Source of the DNA: Rathayibacter rathayi
Lineage (GTDB): Bacteria > Actinomycetota > Actinomycetes > Actinomycetales > Microbacteriaceae
NCBI RefSeq assembly: GCF_004011095.1
Contig: NZ_CP028129.1
Location: 2,170,001-2,234,000 of the forward strand
Direction of reading: 5' to 3'
DNA: 64,000 nucleotides
The translations under genes and the position numbers were made by a program. The notes under the pieces are model-generated. The model was given only the letters and a program-made list of their open reading frames with translations. It was not told the DNA's origin and did no database searches. Below are positions 59,824 to 64,000 of the stretch, piece after piece (within the stretch, counting starts at the first letter, position 1; each line of letters opens with the position of its first letter).

Positions 59824-61191
59824 TCAGCCGGCGACCGGCTCCGCCCGCGAGATGGCGATCATGTCCTCGCGCGGCACGACCTTGACTCGAGCGCGGCCCT
59901 CGGGCTCGCCGAGCCCCATCTCGTGCTCATCGAGGCGATGCCAGCCGTCGAGGTCTGTGTACGCGATCTCCCGCTCCTCGAGCAGGGTGACGACCGCGGC
60001 CTCCTCGGGGTGCACGGGCGTCCACCACGACGCCTGGTCGTTGAGGACATGGGCAACGGTCTCCATCGCGTCCGACTTGGTGTGACCGATGAGACCGACC
60101 GGCCCACGCTTGATCCAGCCGGTCGCGTAAACGCCGTGGACCTGCTGGTCCTCGTCGTCCAGGACCTGCCCCTCCCGGTTCGGGATTACTCCGCGCATCT
60201 CATCAAACGGCAAACCGTCCAACGGTGAGCCAAAGTAGCCCACCGCGCGGTAGACCGCCTGCACGGGAACCTCGCGGACTTCACCCGTGCCACGCACGCC
60301 ACCCTCACCGTCGGGCTCGGTGCGCTCGTAGCGGATCGCACCGACTCGACCGAAACCGTCATCGACGAACTCGAGCGGCTTCGCCCAGAAGTGCAGGTGC
60401 AGACGGCGCGAAGCACTGCCCCCCTCGCGGGCCCGCCACTGGTTCAGCACCCGGTTGATGACCATCACCTGCTTGTTCGTCGCGATGGCCGCCTCCGAAG
60501 CGGGATCGAGATCGAAGTCCTCGTCCGCGACGATCATGTCGACATCGCGCAGCTCACCCAACTCACGCAGCTCCAGGGGAGTGAACTTCACCTGCGCGGG
60601 GCCGCGGCGACCGAAGACGTGCACATCGGTGACGGGCGACGCCCGTAGGCCCTCGTATACGTTCGGCGGAACCTCCGTGGGAAGAAGGTCCTCGGCGTGC
60701 TTCGCGAGCATCCGCGAGACATCGAGCGCCACATTGCCGTTGCCGATCACCGCGACCGACGAGGCCTCGAGCGGCCAGGTCCGCGGCACATCGGGGTGGC
60801 CGTCGAACCAGCTGACGAAGTCCGCCGCGCCGTAGGAACCCTTCAAGTCAACACCGGGGACGTCGAGGGAGGCATCCCGCACGGCGCCGGTCGCGAAAAT
60901 CACCGCGTGGTAGTGACGCTTGAGATCCTCAAGCGTGATGTCAGTCCCGAAATGCACGTTGCCGAAGATCCTGATGTCACCGCGATCGAGCACCTCTCTC
61001 AGGGCGGTGATGATGCCCTTGATCCGCGGATGATCGGGCGCAACGCCATAACGGACCAGGCCGTACGGCGCCGGGAGATGCTCGAACAGGTCGATTGAGA
61101 CGTCGTACTTCTTTTCGGCTTTGATCATGAGGTCGGCGGCATAGATGCCCGCGGGCCCTGCGCCGACGATGGCCAGCCTGAGCTTGGTCAT
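59824..61191 (-). CDS. fprA: Ferredoxin/adrenodoxin-type NADP+ reductase
   Basis: 455 residues. FAD motif LAIVGAGPAGIYAADLMIK (about 4-22), LPAPYGLVRYGVAPDHPRIK, NADP motif VIGNGNVALDVSRML (about 148-162) and C-terminal YATGWIKRGPVGLIGHTK are diagnostic for the mycobacterial FprA/adrenodoxin reductase family. It passes electrons from NADPH to ferredoxins that serve P450s or other redox enzymes. The AGGAGG ribosome-binding site precedes ATG 61191. Confidence 0.94.
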   Translation of the reverse strand: MTKLRLAIVGAGPAGIYAADLMIKAEKKYDVSIDLFEHLPAPYGLVRYGVAPDHPRIKGIITALREVLDRGDIRIFGNVHFGTDITLEDLKRHYHAVIFATGAVRDASLDVPGVDLKGSYGAADFVSWFDGHPDVPRTWPLEASSVAVIGNGNVALDVSRMLAKHAEDLLPTEVPPNVYEGLRASPVTDVHVFGRRGPAQVKFTPLELRELGELRDVDMIVADEDFDLDPASEAAIATNKQVMVINRVLNQWRAREGGSASRRLHLHFWAKPLEFVDDGFGRVGAIRYERTEPDGEGGVRGTGEVREVPVQAVYRAVGYFGSPLDGLPFDEMRGVIPNREGQVLDDEDQQVHGVYATGWIKRGPVGLIGHTKSDAMETVAHVLNDQASWWTPVHPEEAAVVTLLEEREIAYTDLDGWHRLDEHEMGLGEPEGRARVKVVPREDMIAISRAEPVAG

Positions 61192-61268
61192 TGCGTTCCT
61201 CCTACCGGGGCGCTTGCGCGCAACTCCGGTCTCATTCCCGCGACGCAGGGCGCGCCGCTACGTCAGGG

Positions 61269-62357
61269 TCAGCCGTTGCGCTCAACGACGGTGTCAGCGA
61301 AGCGTGTCAACGCCCTACGGACGGAGCCGTCGGGCAGCGGAGCGAGAGCAGCGACGGCCTCGTCGGCCCACCGATGGGCCTCGGTGAGGGTCTGCGCCGT
61401 GACGTCGTGATCCCGCAGCTGCGCGATGGCGTCCGAAATGTCGGCGCTCTGCTCCTCCGTGTGTGCAATCTCGTCGTTCGAGCGGCTGACATAGCTTTCG
61501 ATGCGCGCGAGCAGGCCAGCGGCCAGGCGGTCGGAGGATGCTCGCTCGCGCAGGCGCAGAATCGGCAGCGTCGCCACACCCGCGCGGATGTCCGCCCCGG
61601 GATTCTTCCCGGTCTCCTCCGGCTGAGGTGAGAGGTCGATCACGTCGTCGACGATCTGGAAAGCGACGCCGATCTTCTCGCCGAAAACGCGCATGGCCTC
61701 CTCGTACTCCTCTGGCGCCTCGGAGAACGCGACACCTGTGCGACCGGCCGCGGCAATGAGCGAGCCCGTCTTGTCCGCGAGCACCGAGAGATAGTGCTCA
61801 ATCGGGTCCTCGCCCTCACGAGGACCAACGGTCTCGTGCAGCTGGCCGAGGACGAGCCGCTCGAAGGTGTCCGCCTGGAGCCGGATTGCCTTGTCACCGA
61901 GTTCGACCATCAGCTGGTTCGCGCGGGCGAAAAGCAGATCACCCGTGAGAATCGCAACGTTGTTGCCCCACACGGTCTGAGCCGACGGAACACCGCGTCG
62001 CTTCTCCGCCTCGTCCATGACGTCATCGTGATACAGCGACGCGAGGTGCGTGATCTCGATCGCCTGCGCACCGAGCAACACCTGCGACGTGTTGCCCCGC
62101 CCGAGCGACGCCGCTAGGAGGGTGAGCATCGGACGGACACGCTTCCCCCCCGCCTGAAGCAGGTACCGAGTGGACACGTCGGCCACTGCGTCCGCGAAGG
62201 ACAGCTGACGAACGAGCCCCCCCTCGACCTGTTCGAGTCCCGCATCGATGGTCCGTGCGAGCGCACGATCCGACGAAGAAGAAAAGATGCGCTCGGAAAG
62301 GCCCAGCTGCGCCGTCAACGACGGGCTGCGACGAGCGACGGGCGCAGTGGCATTCAC
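61269..62357 (-). CDS. Polyprenyl diphosphate synthase (menaquinone side chain)
   Basis: 362 residues. First Asp-rich motif LYHDDVMDEA (DDxxD, about 110-119), second motif FQIVDDVIDL (about 234-243), GGKRVRPML at the N-terminal side. Trans-prenyl synthase of the octaprenyl/heptaprenyl type that builds the isoprenoid tail of menaquinone. It starts at GTG 62357 six bases after TAGGGT. Gene order with menG and the divergent menF supports a quinone role. Confidence 0.93.
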   Translation of the reverse strand: MNATAPVARRSPSLTAQLGLSERIFSSSSDRALARTIDAGLEQVEGGLVRQLSFADAVADVSTRYLLQAGGKRVRPMLTLLAASLGRGNTSQVLLGAQAIEITHLASLYHDDVMDEAEKRRGVPSAQTVWGNNVAILTGDLLFARANQLMVELGDKAIRLQADTFERLVLGQLHETVGPREGEDPIEHYLSVLADKTGSLIAAAGRTGVAFSEAPEEYEEAMRVFGEKIGVAFQIVDDVIDLSPQPEETGKNPGADIRAGVATLPILRLRERASSDRLAAGLLARIESYVSRSNDEIAHTEEQSADISDAIAQLRDHDVTAQTLTEAHRWADEAVAALAPLPDGSVRRALTRFADTVVERNG

Positions 62358-62363
62358 AGGGAA

Positions 62364-62369
62364 ACCCTA
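62364..62369 (-). promoter_or_regulatory. -10 box (TAGGGT) of the polyprenyl synthase gene
   Basis: Minus strand TAGGGT, TTCCCT, then GTG at 62357; leaderless spacing. Confidence 0.5.
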
Positions 62370-62397
62370 ACGTCTCGGCCTGTGCGGACCCCGGCCG

Positions 62398-63114
62398 TCA
62401 TCGACTCGCTGCGATCGGCTTGACGCCGCGATGGAGAGCTACGATCCCCGCGGTCAGGTCGCGATAAGCGACCCTCTCGAATCCGGCAGCGCGTAACCAC
62501 CCTGCGACGACGGTCTGCTCGGGCCAAGCGCGGATGGAGTCACCGAGGTAGTCGTACGCGGGATTGTTCGACGACGCCAGGCGCACGATCGCCGGCATGA
62601 CCCTCGCCAGGTAGAAGTCGTAAGCAGCGGACAACACAGCAAATGGCGGAGTCGAGAACTCGCAGACCACGACGCGCCCTCCCGGCCTGAGTACGCGCAG
62701 GAACTCGGCGAGCGCCGTGCGCGGCTCGGCCACGTTGCGCAGCCCGAACGAGATGCTGACGGCGTCGAATGACTCATCCTCGAAGGGAAGATCCATCGCA
62801 TCCGCCTGGACGAAGTCGATCCGCTCCTGACCGGCCTGACGGCGACGGCCGACCGCGATCATCCCCGAAGAAAAATCTGCAGCAACCACCTGAGCCCCGG
62901 TCCTCGCAAGCGAAGCACTGGACGTGCCGGTGCCGGCGGCGACATCCAGGATCCGCTCGCCTCGACCGGGGTTGACGGCCCGGGTCGTCGCGATCCGCCA
63001 GAGCCGATCGTTGCCGACCGACAGAAGGCTGTTCACCAGGTCGTAAGCAGGAGCCACGGTATCGAACATCAAGGCGACCTCATCGGGCCGTTTGGTGAGG
63101 TCTGCCTTCGTCAC
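62398..63114 (-). CDS. menG: Demethylmenaquinone methyltransferase
   Basis: 238 residues from GTG 63114. FDTVAPAYDLVNSLLSVGND and WRIATTRAV give the UbiE/MenG signature; DVAAGTGTSSASLA is the SAM-binding loop and SISFGLRNVAEPRTAL the second family signature. It methylates demethylmenaquinone in the last step of menaquinone synthesis at the membrane. A TTG nine bases further upstream is possible, but GTG followed by TKADLTKRPDEVA matches usual N-termini. Confidence 0.94.
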   Translation of the reverse strand: MTKADLTKRPDEVALMFDTVAPAYDLVNSLLSVGNDRLWRIATTRAVNPGRGERILDVAAGTGTSSASLARTGAQVVAADFSSGMIAVGRRRQAGQERIDFVQADAMDLPFEDESFDAVSISFGLRNVAEPRTALAEFLRVLRPGGRVVVCEFSTPPFAVLSAAYDFYLARVMPAIVRLASSNNPAYDYLGDSIRAWPEQTVVAGWLRAAGFERVAYRDLTAGIVALHRGVKPIAASR

Positions 63115-63201
63115 GATCGGCAAGTCTACGGCGAGACGCGGGACGACGGCTGTGCATCCGCCATCCCGCGCCCGGTCGACGCGCTACCCCTCAGGGAAGC
63201 G

Positions 63202-63239
63202 CCGGGGCCGCCCCGCTCCGCCTCGCGCGGCGGCCCCGG
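63202..63239. repeat. Perfect 11-bp hairpin in the menG-menF divergent region
   Basis: CCGGGGCCGCC (63202-63212) and GGCGGCCCCGG (63229-63239) around a 16-nt loop. It is upstream of both genes, so it is not a terminator for either. Confidence 0.75.
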
Positions 63240-63314
63240 ACCGGATCACGGTAGCAACCGACCCCTCCGCGAAGGCTCGCTAGGCGTAGGACGTCTCACG
63301 TTATGGCGCGGGCG

Positions 63315-63320
63315 TACTCT
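63315..63320 (+). promoter_or_regulatory. -10 box (TACTCT) of the isochorismate synthase gene
   Basis: TACTCT, six bases (GCTGAG), then GTG at 63327; leaderless spacing. Confidence 0.5.
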
Positions 63321-63326
63321 GCTGAG

Positions 63327-64000
63327 GTGACGCACATCGGCGCCGGGGCCCTCCCGCTGCACGTGAGAACAACGCCGCTGGACTCCCCGCAGGCGCTCCT
63401 TCCCCTCACCGACCCGAAACGGCCTCTGCTCTGGCAGCGCGAAGGCGCAGGACTCAGCGGACGAGGCGAAGTGCTGCGCCTCGAGTTCTCCGGACCAGAC
63501 CGGCTCCGAGAAGCGGCAACGACATGGCGCACGCTGTGCGCCTCGGCGCTCGTGCACGACAGTGTCGGTCTGCCGGGCACGGGACTCATCGCTTTCGGTG
63601 CGTTTGCGTTCTCGGGGGGATCGACCGCGACGAGCGTGCTCATCGTCCCCAGGACAGTGATCGGAACGCGGGACGGGAAGTCGTGGCTGACGCGGATCGC
63701 GGTCACCGGGGCGACGTTCGCGGAAGCACCCAGCGAACACCCGTCGGGGGGAAACTACCGCGTGCCGCTGACGCCCGGCGCGATGACGCCGGACAGCTAC
63801 CGCGCGGCCGTGATAAGCGCCGTCGCGGCAATTCGAGCGGGTGAGCTGTCGAAGGTAGTGATCGCGCGCGACCTTCGGGGGCAACTGCCTGCTGAGGTGG
63901 ATCTGCGGCGGCTACTGAGGTCTCTCGCCGACGGGTACCCGGAGTGCTGGACGTTCGCAGTGGACGGATTCTTGGGAGCGAGCCCGGAGACGCTCGTGGC
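63327..64000 (+). CDS. menF: Isochorismate synthase, N-terminal part
   Basis: 224 codons are visible; the gene continues past the window. It begins MTHIGAGALPLHVRTTPL, with GLIAFGAFAFSGGSTATSVL, then TPDSYRAAVISAVAAIRAG, LSKVVIARDLRGQ and CWTFAVDGFLGASPETLV, the order of motifs in the chorismate-binding family of isochorismate synthases. The active-site residues of the C-terminal half are not in the window. It converts chorismate to isochorismate, the first step of menaquinone synthesis, and is divergent from menG. MenF is preferred over other chorismate enzymes because of the ASPETLV spacing and the menaquinone context. Confidence 0.9.
   Translation, partial: MTHIGAGALPLHVRTTPLDSPQALLPLTDPKRPLLWQREGAGLSGRGEVLRLEFSGPDRLREAATTWRTLCASALVHDSVGLPGTGLIAFGAFAFSGGSTATSVLIVPRTVIGTRDGKSWLTRIAVTGATFAEAPSEHPSGGNYRVPLTPGAMTPDSYRAAVISAVAAIRAGELSKVVIARDLRGQLPAEVDLRRLLRSLADGYPECWTFAVDGFLGASPETLV

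Overview
The window is about 70% GC and comes from a high-GC actinobacterium. The gene content fits the family Microbacteriaceae, near Rathayibacter or Clavibacter; the family is an inference from gene families and order (tRNA-Trp-secE-nusG-rplK-rplA, MurB beside two MaoC-type dehydratases, a DUF5997 gene divergent from a LysR-like binding protein, a menaquinone block, an Mrp antiporter operon). The genus is a guess. Many genes appear to be transcribed leaderless: TANNNT, then 6-7 nt, then ATG or GTG.

Layout. 0-10 kb: end of a glycosyltransferase, small membrane proteins, an aldo/keto reductase, a sugar epimerase with a late frameshift, a HAD phosphatase, a GntP permease, an oxidoreductase and an OmpR-type two-component pair. 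10-15.9 kb: CPBP protease, amino-acid permease, dienelactone hydrolase, a broken GNAT gene, and the LysR-like/DUF5997 pair. 15.9-21.2 kb: a sugar-catabolic cluster of two TIM-barrel isomerases (one frameshifted) and two Gfo/Idh/MocA dehydrogenases, divergent from a ROK regulator with a palindromic operator candidate. 21.2-24.5 kb: YqaJ nuclease, hydrolase, DUF998 protein, quinone oxidoreductase. 24.6-28 kb: rplA, rplK, nusG, secE, tRNA-Trp. 28-36 kb: an aminotransferase, three 130-bp tandem repeats, an ABC ATPase next to a gutted permease, murB with two MaoC genes, a region where a regulator and an NCS1 permease both lost their 5' ends, and a hydantoin racemase. 36-40 kb: an EI24-type membrane protein, then a fused TrpE-TrpG (PhzE-like) gene behind what looks like a complete tryptophan attenuator with a leaderless 13-codon leader peptide, overlapped by a short GlpX-like gene. 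40-43.5 kb: a decayed region with an ABC-ATPase stub fused to a PanA/SocA antitoxin, a doubly inactivated Doc toxin, two tRNAs, and a TolB-like gene reading in frame into an aldo/keto reductase that has a nonsense codon. 43.6-50.1 kb: Mrp Na+/H+ antiporter operon (AB fused, C, D, E, F, G). 50-64 kb: alpha-glucosidase, M23 peptidase, inositol monophosphatase, SDR, tRNA-Tyr, lytic transglycosylase lipoprotein, YajQ, NUDIX, UvrA-like ABC protein, FprA, polyprenyl synthase, MenG and the start of MenF.

Two intergenic repeat families stand out. Family A is an imperfect palindrome of exactly 63 nt (four copies plus one diverged) with an asymmetric core GCGGCGTGTCG. Family B consists of arrays of 19-nt units in inverted halves (three loci). 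Both sit mostly just downstream of genes, often between convergent pairs. The window also carries about nine gene-disrupting lesions, densest at 30-43 kb, which suggests ongoing gene decay unless some are sequencing errors.
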